IMG/VR virus record: IMGVR_UViG_3300031857_000357
Coordinates: 1-46,269 of that record
Length of the DNA: 46,269 nucleotides
Reading direction: 5' to 3' (one strand)
DNA from: a virus
A program made the translations under genes and the position numbers. Shown here piece after piece: positions 13,574-23,584 of the stretch. How positions within the stretch are numbered: position 1 is the first letter of the stretch; the number at the start of each line of letters is the position of its first letter. The notes beneath the pieces are model-generated. The model did not search any database and had not been told where the DNA came from. It saw only the letters and a program-made list of their open reading frames with translations.

Positions 13574-14239
13574 TCATCTCGCAAGCTCACGGGTTGTCTG
13601 GTTGATCCGTGCCTTTGTTGCCGTGATATCCTTGGGCACAGACTTGAACCCAACACTCAGATAGCCAACCATACTGCCCTGTTCAGGCGGTATGGATCCC
13701 CGGCAGGCAAAGGTGATACCCTTCGAGACGAACCATTCCCCTGCTTCTGAAGACGCTTCAAACGTCTCGCAGAGGACCTCCCCGTTCAGCATCGAAACGG
13801 CCGCATGATTCCGGGCGGGTGACCCGGAAAAGAAAGCTCCCTTCTTCCCTTCTAGCGGAGCGTGACGCCCTTCATGCGAGAGAGCGACACGGGTGGTACG
13901 CGCGTTACTGGAAAGATTGATCTCGTGTACGATCACGGCCTCTGCGCGAAGGTCACGCATCAAGTTTGTGGACAAGGTGACGATGCGTTCGTCGGTGACA
14001 AGAATTGGCATGTGCTCGGACAGCACAAACCGCGTCATTAACTTGTCCTGATTCTGGTAGACAATCCAACCACTTAGCCCAAAGACACCCAATAGGATCA
14101 GAACAAAGAGCTTAAAGGGGCTGTCCACCCATTTGACCATGTCGATGGCGCGGTCGAGCACAGAGGCCCCGGACCGTGGTCCGTGGTTCCTCCTCGGTGC
14201 CGCCCGTTTAGCGGTCTTCTTGGTTGGTTTGCGGGCCAT
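13574..14239 (-). CDS. Single-pass membrane protein with periplasmic domain
   Basis: This 221-residue protein starts with a strongly basic cytoplasmic segment (Lys/Arg rich, residues 1-25), followed by one membrane helix (about 41-61, PFKLFVLILLGVFGLSGWIV) and a domain that should lie in the periplasm. That domain ends in KGITFACRGSIPPEQGSMVGY, which resembles the last strands of a GAF or PAS-like fold. Basic-in, anchor, periplasmic-domain topology would suit a lysis-timing regulator such as a signal sensor for the holin, or a superinfection protein. Both are guesses. It sits between the lysis genes and the giant ejection protein. Confidence 0.7.
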   Translation of the reverse strand: MARKPTKKTAKRAAPRRNHGPRSGASVLDRAIDMVKWVDSPFKLFVLILLGVFGLSGWIVYQNQDKLMTRFVLSEHMPILVTDERIVTLSTNLMRDLRAEAVIVHEINLSSNARTTRVALSHEGRHAPLEGKKGAFFSGSPARNHAAVSMLNGEVLCETFEASSEAGEWFVSKGITFACRGSIPPEQGSMVGYLSVGFKSVPKDITATKARINQTTRELAR

Positions 14240-17200
14240 TTATCTTGTGACCCCAACCCTTTCGGCGGCATCGACCATCTGTTGTGACAGCTTGCCCTTC
14301 GCCTCGCGAAGCTTTTCAAGAAGCTCCGTTTTCTTCTCGACATCGAAGCGCGGGTTCCCACGGATGACATCCATCTGGCGGTTGATCTCGGACAGACGGG
14401 CCGCTGCGGAGTTGAACGCGGTGTAGAGGTTCTTTGCCTGAGGCATCTCAGCGATGCGCTCACGGACCGAGGCCATATCACCACGAGCTGCTGCGTCATT
14501 CATCGACTGAACAATCTCAGTGACCTTCTGTTTCAACTCGTAGAAGTCGCCGACGAACTTGTTGTTCAACTGGCTCTCGGTCTTCAGGATCGAGGACAGA
14601 CCAGACAGGTTTGCAGCGACACCCGTCAGGCTTGTTGGGTCACCGAACACGCCCTGCGGACGTGTGCCGCCTGAGCTGACGAGAGAGTCAACCGTTCCGA
14701 GGAACAGCGTTGCCGACGTGCCAAGGTAGCCACGCAGGAGCGTATCGACCTGCTTTGGAGACAGGCCTGTGTACGGAGCGAGCTGACCGGCAAACTTCGC
14801 CACGCTGCTGGTGTACTCGTCGAAGCGTTCTTCCTTCGGGCTGCGCTTGTCTGACAGCGACTCAATCGGCTGGCCCGTGTAGAAGTTCTTGTTGGCAACA
14901 AGCTCTGCAAGGGGCTTGAAGACCTGTGGTACAGGCTCGAACAAGAACGTCTTCTTCATCAGTTCGGCGGTACCCATGGCGATGTCGTTGCCGTTCTGCT
15001 TGCGGATGGAATCCAGCAAGAGAGTCGGAAGACCACCGAACAACTCACCAACTTCGTAAGCGCGGGGCAGCACGACGACCGTATCGCCGACCTTCAGGTA
15101 CATGTTGCCGAGGCGATCCTTAACGGACAGTTTCTTGTACCAGTCCTCGTCGCCATACATGGCGTTGATGCCAGCGTTGATGATTGTAACCATCAGGCCG
15201 CGCGTGACGATAGCGGCAGGGATGCCGATCACACCCTTGCCAATCAAACTCTTCGGTGCGCCCTCTGTCCCGTTCTCAAAGAGACGGTACAAGCCTTGGA
15301 TACGGGCGGTGAGGAACGGCGTCAGCGGGATCAGGTTGGAGATCACGTTGCCGAGCACGCCATTGCCTGCGCCATGACGGTGGTAGTTGACGAGGTTCAC
15401 TGCTTCCCACGCAGCGTCAGCATCAGACATGCCGCGGCGCTTCAGGTAGTTGTAGTAGGCAATACGCGGGGCCATTTCGGTGATCTCGCCCAAGCCTTCG
15501 AGCTTGTCGAAAGCGCGGAGGAAACCGTTCCACGCATTCAAGGGCTTCTCACGAGACAGGTACACGCGCTTCATGTAGTCGGCTTGGTTCTTGTAGCCAG
15601 ATCCGAACCCGAACCCACCGAAGCCAGTTTGTGCGACAATGCTTTGATAAGCGTCGCCCTTGTTCCAAGTGTCGGACACGCCGCCCATGAACCCACGGAG
15701 GATTTCAAAGACGGGCATACCGGTCTTGATCTTCAGTTCAACAAGACCACGGATCGTGTTGCGAAGTTGGAACGGCGGAGTCGCAGTCACACCAGTGCGC
15801 AGCACACCAGTAAACTTAGACGCGGCACGCATGAAGGCGTTCTTTTCTTGCGGCGACAGAGCAGCAACAGCCTCGAACATGATAGGGTCATGGATGACCA
15901 TGTGCTTGTCTTGTCCGTTGACACGGAAAGAGATCGTTCCATCAGCAGGCTTATCGACGAGTTCAGCAATCGTCGTGTCGCCGCCGTTGTTCGTCAACTG
16001 CGTGAGCGTGTTTGCTGTCTCCTGATAGGCGACGTTGCGAACCGCTGCGCTGATGATGGAATTGTAGTTGCGGAGCATGTTCTCGTAGAGATCCGCATAC
16101 ACCGCACCGCCACCACCAACAGTCTTGTTGAAAGCGTTGATGCCTTCCGGGTTCTTGATGGCGTCGTAGATGTCGCCACCCAGAGTGATGTTCGGGTTGC
16201 GCTTCAGTTCCTCGTCCTGATAGCGGTACATGGGAGTGTACATCAGGGTCTTGAAGCGTTCGCCAAGCTCACGAGGAATGAGGCCGGTCTGCACCGACAT
16301 CTCAACAATCTTGTCGTTGAACTTCTGGAACTCTCGGCTCGCCTCGATGACAGCAGGATCGGCCGATGCGATGATCGCACGAAGCTGGTCACTGGACAGT
16401 GGTTTGCCGTCCTTGCCCAGAAGGTTAAGGCCGGTGCCTTCCTTGCCAGTCTGCTTTGCCGCACGCAATGCAAGCTCGCGCTGCGCGAGGAAGACAAGCT
16501 GCGCCTGATCCATCTTCTCAACGCCGATCTTTTCAAAGATCTTGAGAAGAGACTTATCGGACGGAGTGTTGTGATAGAAGAAGGACTTGGTCTCAGGGTT
16601 GTAGCCCAACGGACCAATGCTAACGACGCCCATCACGCGGCCGGTTGCGTTCTGATGGCTCTCCAAGAACTTGCCAAGATTGCGCGTGTCCGCCCGTTCA
16701 AGGAATGGAAGGTTGGACAAGACAGTGTTTCGCAGGAAGGCGCGGCCAAGCGTCTCTCCTTCACCCGCGCCAACAAAGCCGCGGAACATGTTGTTGAACC
16801 AACCCTTGAGAGAGTTGTCTTCGCGCTGCGTAATACCAGCATACTCACGCATACCGGGCGGCAGTTTCTCGATGCGCTCGCGGAGCGCACGCTGTTGCGG
16901 AGTTTCCTTTGCAACAGCCTCGGCCTCTGAATCCAAACCAATGATGCTGTTGGGAGACGTGCTGATCGCTTCGCCAACGGTGTCGTTGATGATCTTGTTA
17001 ACGCCCGGCTTTGTCTTGACGATGAACTCTGCGTAAGGCGTCGTCACTCGGTTGCCGTAGACGTCACGCAACAGCTTCTCGAAAGCGCCTTGCTTAGGCT
17101 GAATGCCAAGCATCTTAGCGATGTCGGTGTACAGCTTCTTAAGGCCGTCGAGAACGCTCTTCTGAAACTTCTGGAACGTCGTCTTAGGGACGATGTTCTT

Positions 17201-19600
17201 CAGTTCGTTGGTCATCCAACGAGCGCCACTCTCCGCGATCCACTCGCTGAAAGAGCGTTGGTAGTCGCGACCAACAGGCGTCATCTTGACGCCTGTACCA
17301 GCCGCAGCCGGGACGGTCTTTGTCGTGCTCTTCTTGAAAGCCTCGTACTGAGGACGAGTGAGACCCGCCGCACTCAGAGTGGCATCAGAGAAGTTGGGGT
17401 TAGCAACCTTGTCTGGGTTGCGGATTGCTTCAAGCAGGAAGAAGCGTTCAACCGATGCCGGGTTGCGCTGCTTCACATACTGTTCGATCACCGCATTGAA
17501 CGTCTGGTCATCTGCCTGTGAGATCCAAGTGAACTCTAGCGGGTGGGACAGTTCGTGGAACAGCGTCTTCAAGATGAACTGCTTGGCAGCTTCTGGGTTG
17601 CCAGCCACAGCCTTCATCTTGGGAAGGTCGAGTTTGATGATGTATTGCGGGACGCCCGGAGGACGGTAACCAATCGCAGTCTCGGCGCGGCCATAGGCAC
17701 CCGGCAAAGTCGTCGATTGCAGTTGGAAGTGAGTGCCGGGGAACAGACCTTGGATCAAGGTCCGTGCAACATCGACGATGCCGGGCACCGCAGTGTTCAA
17801 CTCCTTCTCGCTCAACGGAGACACGTCGATCCGCGCAGGCTTCGGGGTCAGGCCCGGAGTTGGCGTAACAAGAGGTGTCGGCGGAGGAAGGTTCTGCGTC
17901 GGCGGGATGATCGGGGCGGAACCAGCCGGAGGCTTTGCCTTGGGGGCAGGCTTCGGAGCGGGTGTGGGGGCGACCGGAGTTGGGGCTGCCGGAAGGGGTT
18001 TGGCCCCGGTGATGGTCTTGTAGGTATCTGGGTTGATTTCCCGCATGTAATCAACGGGAATAAAGCCACCATTCTGGCCACTGTTGATCAGCGCCTGAGC
18101 CTTACCTTTCAGATAATCTCGAACGCCTTTGCCATAGATCTGGATCTGGGCAAGCGTGAACCCGTTGTCCTGAAGGAACTGGCGGTACTCCTTGTCCTTC
18201 GGAGAAGGCTTGGCCTGCGCCGTGATGTACAGGGCCTTGTCGATGTCGTTTGCGAACTGAGGCGTAAACGACGCCGTTCCGAAGTTGTACTTCGGCTTTG
18301 CTCCAGCCAAGGGAGCAGGCAGGTTGATCGTCGGCAGCTCACCCGTTGGAGCGGGCGAAGGAACGATCTGTTCAGGAACCGGTGCGGGAGTCGGGGCTGG
18401 GGCCGGAGCGGGCGCAGGCGTGGGTTCAACCGGAGCAGGGGTTGCTGGGGCTGGCGCAGGCGCAGGGGTTGGTGCCGCCGGGACTGGTGCTTCCGGGGGC
18501 AGTGGTTCGCCTTCTGGAACCTGTGGTTCTTGGTCCGTGGGCGGAGGCACAAGAGGAGCCTCTTCTGGACCGGGAGCAGGTGTCGTCGGAGGAGTAACAG
18601 GTGCTTCCTCTGGAACGGCGGGTGCAGGTGTCGGGGCTGCGGCCGGAGCTTCGCGCTGCCCGGCAATGACATTGGTGACCCCGGTCACTGGACCACCGAC
18701 GATAGCACCGCGGATGGCGCTGTCGAGGATTTGTTTCCAGTTGTCGGAGGTGAAGAACTCCTTGTTGTCATCAACGAAAGAGACGGCAGCCTTGTTAACG
18801 GCCTCCTGCATGCCTTCGGTGAGGCCTTCCATGGCCGCACCTTCGACGAGACCAAGACCAAGGCGCTTCTTGATTGAGCCGACCAAGGCATCCTTGGTGG
18901 GGCCGGTCATCTTGCCAATGACGGAGGCAGGCAGCACGGATTCCAAAGCTGCGTTGACGCCGCCTGCAACAAGTGCGGGGCCGAGTTCCTCTTGCCCTGT
19001 CTCCTTCAGGATGGTGGCGTAAGCTTCCGGAACGGTCTGCGCAGCCGAGCCCGCACCTGTTGCCGCAGCGGTAGCCAGTGCCCGGCCACCTGCGGTTAGA
19101 CCACGGGAAAGAACTGCGCCTGCGCCACCGGTAACCAGACCGGGGACAATGGACGGCAGGCCTTCGCCCAAAGTTTCTGCGCCATAACGCAGGGCTGAGA
19201 TCGGGCCGGTGATATCCTCGTAGCTCTTGAACTCAGAAGGATACTTCTTGGCGATGTCGAGTTCGCTCTGAGCAGCTTCGCGAAGCTGCTGCTCGGCGTA
19301 AGACCCAGCCGCAGCAGCAACGCTTTCTGCACCAAGGGCTTCCGCTGTCTTTTGCGCACCACGACCAAGCATGGCCGGGAGATAGTCGCCAAGCAAGACG
19401 CCTGTTTGCGCAGTGCCGCGTTTCAAGCCTTCAGTAAAAAGCTGACCGATGCCACGTTCGGGCTTCGGCTTGTTCTCTTCCAGCCAGCGGGGATAGATCT
19501 CCGTCGCGACATAAGCAATGGCCTGATCTTGCGTTCCGCCTTCTGGCGTATCGACACGGAAGATCTGACCATTCGGAGCGGTGACATCAAAGCGAGGCAT
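14240..19600 (-). CDS. Giant internal virion (ejection) protein with HELSH motif and LPD38-like region
   Basis: The 1786-residue protein starts with a short phage domain (FDVTAPNGQIFRVDTPEG). A Gly/Ala-rich, membrane-active-looking region follows to about 310, then Pro/Ala linkers (about 316-430 and 535-590). A zincin-like site FHELSHPLEF has H682, E683 and H686. From about 1270 to 1690 the sequence resembles large polyvalent protein associated domain 38 (PPFQLRNTIRGLVELKIKTG, AAWEAVNLVNYHRHG). The C-terminus is a coiled coil. Proteins of this type are packed in podovirus heads and ejected into the host. The zincin may cleave a host or phage protein. No transglycosylase motif is evident. Confidence 0.87.
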   Translation of the reverse strand: MPRFDVTAPNGQIFRVDTPEGGTQDQAIAYVATEIYPRWLEENKPKPERGIGQLFTEGLKRGTAQTGVLLGDYLPAMLGRGAQKTAEALGAESVAAAAGSYAEQQLREAAQSELDIAKKYPSEFKSYEDITGPISALRYGAETLGEGLPSIVPGLVTGGAGAVLSRGLTAGGRALATAAATGAGSAAQTVPEAYATILKETGQEELGPALVAGGVNAALESVLPASVIGKMTGPTKDALVGSIKKRLGLGLVEGAAMEGLTEGMQEAVNKAAVSFVDDNKEFFTSDNWKQILDSAIRGAIVGGPVTGVTNVIAGQREAPAAAPTPAPAVPEEAPVTPPTTPAPGPEEAPLVPPPTDQEPQVPEGEPLPPEAPVPAAPTPAPAPAPATPAPVEPTPAPAPAPAPTPAPVPEQIVPSPAPTGELPTINLPAPLAGAKPKYNFGTASFTPQFANDIDKALYITAQAKPSPKDKEYRQFLQDNGFTLAQIQIYGKGVRDYLKGKAQALINSGQNGGFIPVDYMREINPDTYKTITGAKPLPAAPTPVAPTPAPKPAPKAKPPAGSAPIIPPTQNLPPPTPLVTPTPGLTPKPARIDVSPLSEKELNTAVPGIVDVARTLIQGLFPGTHFQLQSTTLPGAYGRAETAIGYRPPGVPQYIIKLDLPKMKAVAGNPEAAKQFILKTLFHELSHPLEFTWISQADDQTFNAVIEQYVKQRNPASVERFFLLEAIRNPDKVANPNFSDATLSAAGLTRPQYEAFKKSTTKTVPAAAGTGVKMTPVGRDYQRSFSEWIAESGARWMTNELKNIVPKTTFQKFQKSVLDGLKKLYTDIAKMLGIQPKQGAFEKLLRDVYGNRVTTPYAEFIVKTKPGVNKIINDTVGEAISTSPNSIIGLDSEAEAVAKETPQQRALRERIEKLPPGMREYAGITQREDNSLKGWFNNMFRGFVGAGEGETLGRAFLRNTVLSNLPFLERADTRNLGKFLESHQNATGRVMGVVSIGPLGYNPETKSFFYHNTPSDKSLLKIFEKIGVEKMDQAQLVFLAQRELALRAAKQTGKEGTGLNLLGKDGKPLSSDQLRAIIASADPAVIEASREFQKFNDKIVEMSVQTGLIPRELGERFKTLMYTPMYRYQDEELKRNPNITLGGDIYDAIKNPEGINAFNKTVGGGGAVYADLYENMLRNYNSIISAAVRNVAYQETANTLTQLTNNGGDTTIAELVDKPADGTISFRVNGQDKHMVIHDPIMFEAVAALSPQEKNAFMRAASKFTGVLRTGVTATPPFQLRNTIRGLVELKIKTGMPVFEILRGFMGGVSDTWNKGDAYQSIVAQTGFGGFGFGSGYKNQADYMKRVYLSREKPLNAWNGFLRAFDKLEGLGEITEMAPRIAYYNYLKRRGMSDADAAWEAVNLVNYHRHGAGNGVLGNVISNLIPLTPFLTARIQGLYRLFENGTEGAPKSLIGKGVIGIPAAIVTRGLMVTIINAGINAMYGDEDWYKKLSVKDRLGNMYLKVGDTVVVLPRAYEVGELFGGLPTLLLDSIRKQNGNDIAMGTAELMKKTFLFEPVPQVFKPLAELVANKNFYTGQPIESLSDKRSPKEERFDEYTSSVAKFAGQLAPYTGLSPKQVDTLLRGYLGTSATLFLGTVDSLVSSGGTRPQGVFGDPTSLTGVAANLSGLSSILKTESQLNNKFVGDFYELKQKVTEIVQSMNDAAARGDMASVRERIAEMPQAKNLYTAFNSAAARLSEINRQMDVIRGNPRFDVEKKTELLEKLREAKGKLSQQMVDAAERVGVTR

Positions 19601-19624
19601 TCCCTAGCTCCACGACGGAAGAAG

Positions 19625-20872
19625 TTATCGTACAGGTGTAGCAGAGAAACCAGCGAAGCTTCCACCCCCGGTACGAGCCTTGGTGAGTTGCCCACGAATG
19701 TACTCGTTCGCGGCCTTGCGGTCTTCCTCCGCAGCCGTGATGTCCTTCGTGACGGCGATTGCCGCTTGCAGTTTCTTGTCGGCGTTGAAGATCTCGAAGC
19801 CCTTCATGATGTCGCCGCCGCCAAGGATGCGGAACGTTTTCACTGCCTCCGGATCTTCCGCCATCTTGGCCTGTGCCAAACGGATTGCGGTCTCATCACG
19901 GCGCAATGCCGCCTGCTCCTCGCGACGAGCCTTTTCAAGACTTGCAAAGGCCGCAATGCCCGCCTGACCGCCAGCGCCGATGTTGCTCAGGGCGTTTGGA
20001 CTGCGGCCCGCGGCCATGGCAAAACCAGCCTGCATCAAAGCAAGCAGGGCGTTCTGGCGCTTGTCTTCAGCAGAGCGAGCACGCTCTTCACGAATGCCGT
20101 CAAGCGTTAGCTCAAGAGCGCCTTTCTCACGAGCCGGTGCCGCTGCGGGAGCCGCCGCTGGAGGAGCAGTCCGTTCGTCGGGACGAGCCGTGATCTCAGG
20201 ACGACGGGGAGGCATTGGGGGAGCCTCTGACGGGGCCGCAGACGGGGCAGACGTAATCGCCGCAACAGCAGCGTCTTGCCGAGCCTTGGCCGCGGCGCGT
20301 TCCTCGTCGGTGACCTCTGCGAAAATAGTGGGGACTGGATTGGCTTCACGAGCGCGCTCAACTTCTTCACGTTGAGCGCGTTCTGCCTGTGCCTTTTCTA
20401 CGACAGCCTGCCTGCTAGGGGTAGCCTCAACCATCCCGTACAAGCTGCGCATGATCGGGGTTCTAGGGACGTAACGGGGAGGCGTTGGAGCAGGAGCTTC
20501 ACCTGTGACAGGAAGCGGAGTTTCCAAAGGAATACCGGCGATGCCCATTTCGGAAGGGGCAGCCATGCTCGGCATGTCTTGACCCGGAACAAAGCGGGGG
20601 ATCGTATTAAGGCCGCCCTGCTGGAAGTGCTTGACTCCGTCAACAACTTGACCGCCCGCGCGAAACGACTGCACCGCCTGCTGCTCCTGTCCCAGCATTT
20701 GAGACGGCATGTTCAAGTCCACCGTGGGGGCAAACATGGAGCGCAGAGCCTTGGCGTTTTCGTCCGGCGTGGTCATGGACCCAAGACCGCCGCCGAGACC
20801 GACGGCAGGAGCCATGGCCTGACCCTGCTTCTGGAACATCGCGCGCTGGAGGACGGGATCGTTCAGTGCCAT
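19625..20872 (-). CDS. Putative internal virion protein
   Basis: A 415-residue protein with low-complexity Ala/Pro/Met sequence in the first two thirds, including FRAGGQVVDGVKHFQQGGLN (a variant of the KGG-type motif shared with other late proteins). A helical C-terminal region contains LLALMQAGFAMAAGRSPNAL and GAGGQAGIAAFASLEKARR, which I associate with the ejection-protein cluster of environmental podoviruses. A long Ala/Pro/Arg linker separates the parts. It lies between the giant protein and the next ejection-type gene. Virion location is inferred from the neighbours; no enzymatic motif is seen. Confidence 0.72.
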   Translation of the reverse strand: MALNDPVLQRAMFQKQGQAMAPAVGLGGGLGSMTTPDENAKALRSMFAPTVDLNMPSQMLGQEQQAVQSFRAGGQVVDGVKHFQQGGLNTIPRFVPGQDMPSMAAPSEMGIAGIPLETPLPVTGEAPAPTPPRYVPRTPIMRSLYGMVEATPSRQAVVEKAQAERAQREEVERAREANPVPTIFAEVTDEERAAAKARQDAAVAAITSAPSAAPSEAPPMPPRRPEITARPDERTAPPAAAPAAAPAREKGALELTLDGIREERARSAEDKRQNALLALMQAGFAMAAGRSPNALSNIGAGGQAGIAAFASLEKARREEQAALRRDETAIRLAQAKMAEDPEAVKTFRILGGGDIMKGFEIFNADKKLQAAIAVTKDITAAEEDRKAANEYIRGQLTKARTGGGSFAGFSATPVR

Positions 20873-20875
20873 GGT

Positions 20876-21919
20876 TCACTTCGTAAGGTTGTAGGCGGCG
20901 AGACCGGCGGTGCCGAGACCAGCGACCTGAGAAACAAGAGACGGCGAGGGGGCGGTCGTCTGGCTGATCGTCTGCTGTGACGACGGCGCACCTTTGTAGA
21001 TGTCCGACAGGAACGAAATGCGCTGGAAAGGCTCGTAAGCCGTTTGCAGTGCGGACTGACGCGCTGCGTCCAGTTCCTTCTGACGCTGGGCCTGCTGCTG
21101 CTGGCCGATGTTGTACAGAAACGAGACGTCGCCCTGCTGGAGACCAGACTGAAGTTGTCCAAGGGCCGCGGTCTGCTGACCAAGGGTGCCGATACCAGCA
21201 GCACTTGCCTGCTGCAACTGACCCGCCTGAGTCGCGCCTTGCAGACCAAGCTGCCCGGCACCCAGAGCAAGGTTACCCGCCGACTGGGCTCGCGCCTGCT
21301 GGTTGGCGAAGGCATTCATCGCCGCCTGCTGCGCTTGGCTGTAGTTAGCAAAGTAATCTTCCAAGATGCGTTTTGACTGGACGTCGGCCAGATTACGACC
21401 AAGCTCGGCCCGTTGCACACCCTCACGGCTACCACCAAAAGCGCCCGCCTTAACGGCCTGTGCCGACAGACCCTGCTGCTGGATCTGCGCCTGACGGCCC
21501 ATCTCCTCCACAGCGCGGCGGGTGACCGCTTCCTGATAGGGGTTCATATAGGCGATGGCCTGAAGCGGGTTGTAGGCCTGCGCACCGGCAGCACCGAGCG
21601 TGGCGGCCAGTTCACCATAGGTGCCCGCCGTTTGCATACCGGCCTGCCCATACTGCGGCAGACCGCCATAACCTTCTGCGGCTTTGGTGAACGCCTGACC
21701 GGCCGCCTGCATGTAAGGGGCATAAGAGCCGATGCCCGCACCGGACAATTCCAAAGCGCGGATTTGCTGCGGGGTCATTTCCGCAGCACGCATGGTGGGG
21801 ATTGTTACAGGGGTTTCCGCACGCTCTTTGGCAAGCTTCAGAAGACCAAGCTTATAGGCTTCGATCTCTGGGGCTTCGCGGACAATCTGTTCTTGGACTG
21901 TAGCTTCGGCCATGGTCAC
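20876..21919 (-). CDS. Putative internal virion protein, Gln/Ala-rich
   Basis: The 347-residue protein is almost wholly helical, with many Gln, Ala and Gly residues. A recognisable core reads MNPYQEAVTRRAVEEMGRQA, then KAGAFGGSREGVQRAELGRN and YFANYSQAQQAAMNAFANQQ. This pattern is common in proteins next to the large ejection proteins of marine podoviruses. The C-terminus carries a degenerate Gly/Gln repeat. It probably forms part of the ejected core or the DNA-delivery conduit. The alternative ATG at 21913 lies two codons downstream. The start overlaps the stop of the upstream gene by four bases. Confidence 0.75.
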   Translation of the reverse strand: MTMAEATVQEQIVREAPEIEAYKLGLLKLAKERAETPVTIPTMRAAEMTPQQIRALELSGAGIGSYAPYMQAAGQAFTKAAEGYGGLPQYGQAGMQTAGTYGELAATLGAAGAQAYNPLQAIAYMNPYQEAVTRRAVEEMGRQAQIQQQGLSAQAVKAGAFGGSREGVQRAELGRNLADVQSKRILEDYFANYSQAQQAAMNAFANQQARAQSAGNLALGAGQLGLQGATQAGQLQQASAAGIGTLGQQTAALGQLQSGLQQGDVSFLYNIGQQQQAQRQKELDAARQSALQTAYEPFQRISFLSDIYKGAPSSQQTISQTTAPSPSLVSQVAGLGTAGLAAYNLTK

Positions 21920-23478
21920 GCCATCCGTTCAAACTTGTGCATCAGTTCATACATCTTCCGGGCACCCTTCATGCGGCTGCCCTTGCCTGCACCGCGAACG
22001 GCTTTGGCGGTCATCACAAACTCACCGTCGCTGAGACGCGCTGGAATGGAATCGCTTGTCCCATCGCCCGGTCCGGAAATATGACCACCGACCTTGGCGT
22101 TCATGATGCCCGTCGTCGGGTAGCGGATTCTGCCAAAGTCAAAGGCCGGAGGAGCATAGCTTGGGGTTGTGGTTGGAGCGATATATCCGCCGCCGGGGAA
22201 GACCGGGGTCGGAGAAGCAGGGGTAACCTGACTGAAGTTTGCGGCATTGAAGCCATAAGTTCCCGGCTGCTGGGCAAGAAGCTCGCTGCCGGTCGGGCCT
22301 TTGATCATGCTGGGTTTGATGTTTTCCTTCTGAGACTGACTCAGACCAATCAAGGCCGCGCCGCCGCCGAGAAGAATGGGAAGCTTGTAATTCGACCAAA
22401 GGCTCTTGATGCCCTCAGAGGAAAAGGCCGACGGGGCGGCAGCCTCGACAGTGGGCTTTAGTGCGCCTGTCGTGATCGCCTGATTGATCGCCGAGCCACC
22501 GGCTTCAATAGGACGAGGCGCAGGGATAGGTGGATTGGCCATCATCCCTTCAGTCGTGCCAGCAGCGGCGGCTTCTGCCGCGCCTCCGGGGGTTTTGAAA
22601 AGAGCATCGCCAACAGATGTTCCTGACAGCGCCCTAGAAAGGAACGTCTCATAAGGCTTGCTGCCAAACACACTGCCACCTGCAAAAGCCCCTTCCATAA
22701 AGGAGCCTCCAGACAGGGAACTGCTGATACCGCCTGACAAACCTCCCAGTGCGCCACCAATTAGGGCACTCTTTAGGGCATCAGCGGGCTTGCCGCCAGA
22801 AAGCAAGGAGGTTGCCCCACCGACAATAGCACCTGCTGCAATGGGGCCGACAAACCAAGATAACGCTGCTGTTGCAACAACTTGAGCGCCGATCTTAAAA
22901 ATGTTGCCGAGGGACTTGAGGAAGTATTCAGGCAAGCCAGTTTTGGGATTGATTGTGCCGCTGCCGCCCATCCGCTTCAGCATGGTTGCTTCAAACGGGG
23001 TGATATGGGCCAGCATGCTGTCGCCCTTGCGACCAGCAGACGACACATTCTCAGCCTGCTTCTTCAAGGTAGCAATGCCGCCCTTTGCAAATCCCATAGG
23101 CTGAGACGGAGCCCGAACTTTCATCAGAGCCTGACCAATCAGAGCCTTCACGACGCCCATCAGGTTGGGGTCATATTGCTCAGGGACGTCGCCCGCTTCA
23201 AAAGCTCCGGAAGCAACCAGTTGCTTGACCAGTTCAGGGTACTGATCCGGGTTCTGCTCGACATAGGCAATCATTCGGAGGAACGACATCAGCTCCTCTT
23301 CGGATAGATCGTCCAACTCGTCGATAGCCTTCCTAAGCTCTTGACGCATTTCCGGCGTCATGCGCTCAAAAGAGTCGGCGACCGCACCCGTAATGTTAGG
23401 GAGGTCCTGCGCTTGGAACGGTGACTGTTCCAGCGTCTTGGCAAACTCCGGGTCCTGTAGAAGCTGTTCACCCTGCAT
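21916..23478 (-). CDS. Putative internal virion protein with glycine-zipper region and SDGEFVM motif
   Basis: In this 520-residue protein an acidic helical N-terminus (about 1-110) is followed by GFAKGGIATLKKQ, a KGG-type motif. A hydrophobic Gly/Ala/Ser region at about 190-290 (GPIAAGAIVGGATSLLSGG and similar) could insert into membranes. Long linkers follow. The C-terminal block HISGPGDGTSDSIPARLSDG, then EFVMTAKAVRGAGKG, is a recurrent signature of podovirus and siphovirus structural proteins. The protein probably helps DNA cross the host envelope. It is the third of the ejection cluster. A 106-base gap lies upstream of its start. Confidence 0.78.
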   Translation of the reverse strand: MQGEQLLQDPEFAKTLEQSPFQAQDLPNITGAVADSFERMTPEMRQELRKAIDELDDLSEEELMSFLRMIAYVEQNPDQYPELVKQLVASGAFEAGDVPEQYDPNLMGVVKALIGQALMKVRAPSQPMGFAKGGIATLKKQAENVSSAGRKGDSMLAHITPFEATMLKRMGGSGTINPKTGLPEYFLKSLGNIFKIGAQVVATAALSWFVGPIAAGAIVGGATSLLSGGKPADALKSALIGGALGGLSGGISSSLSGGSFMEGAFAGGSVFGSKPYETFLSRALSGTSVGDALFKTPGGAAEAAAAGTTEGMMANPPIPAPRPIEAGGSAINQAITTGALKPTVEAAAPSAFSSEGIKSLWSNYKLPILLGGGAALIGLSQSQKENIKPSMIKGPTGSELLAQQPGTYGFNAANFSQVTPASPTPVFPGGGYIAPTTTPSYAPPAFDFGRIRYPTTGIMNAKVGGHISGPGDGTSDSIPARLSDGEFVMTAKAVRGAGKGSRMKGARKMYELMHKFERMA

Positions 23479-23584
23479 AGACTTTCCCTATGAGCATATA
23501 ACGCGCCGACACGGCGAAGGGGGCAGGACAAAGCCTGAGGGTTTCGCCGAGAAATCTACCCTGTTCAGCCTGCCAAAACAAGCC
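23479..23584. other. 106-base intergenic stretch before an ejection gene
   Basis: This is one of the few gaps in the late region. Read leftward it holds a short CGCCG/CGGCG hairpin with a 3-base loop (23503-23515) and, just downstream, TTATAT, which could serve as a -10 element. No convincing -35 is found 16-18 bases upstream. A weak internal promoter or an RNA hairpin are both possible. Confidence 0.35.

Noticed and set aside
15296-16930. A 544-codon open frame on the plus strand
   Set aside because: It is antisense to the giant ejection protein and has no domain-like pattern.
17543-18877. A 444-codon open frame on the plus strand
   Set aside because: It mirrors the Pro/Ala linkers of the giant ejection protein and reads as Gly/Arg low complexity.
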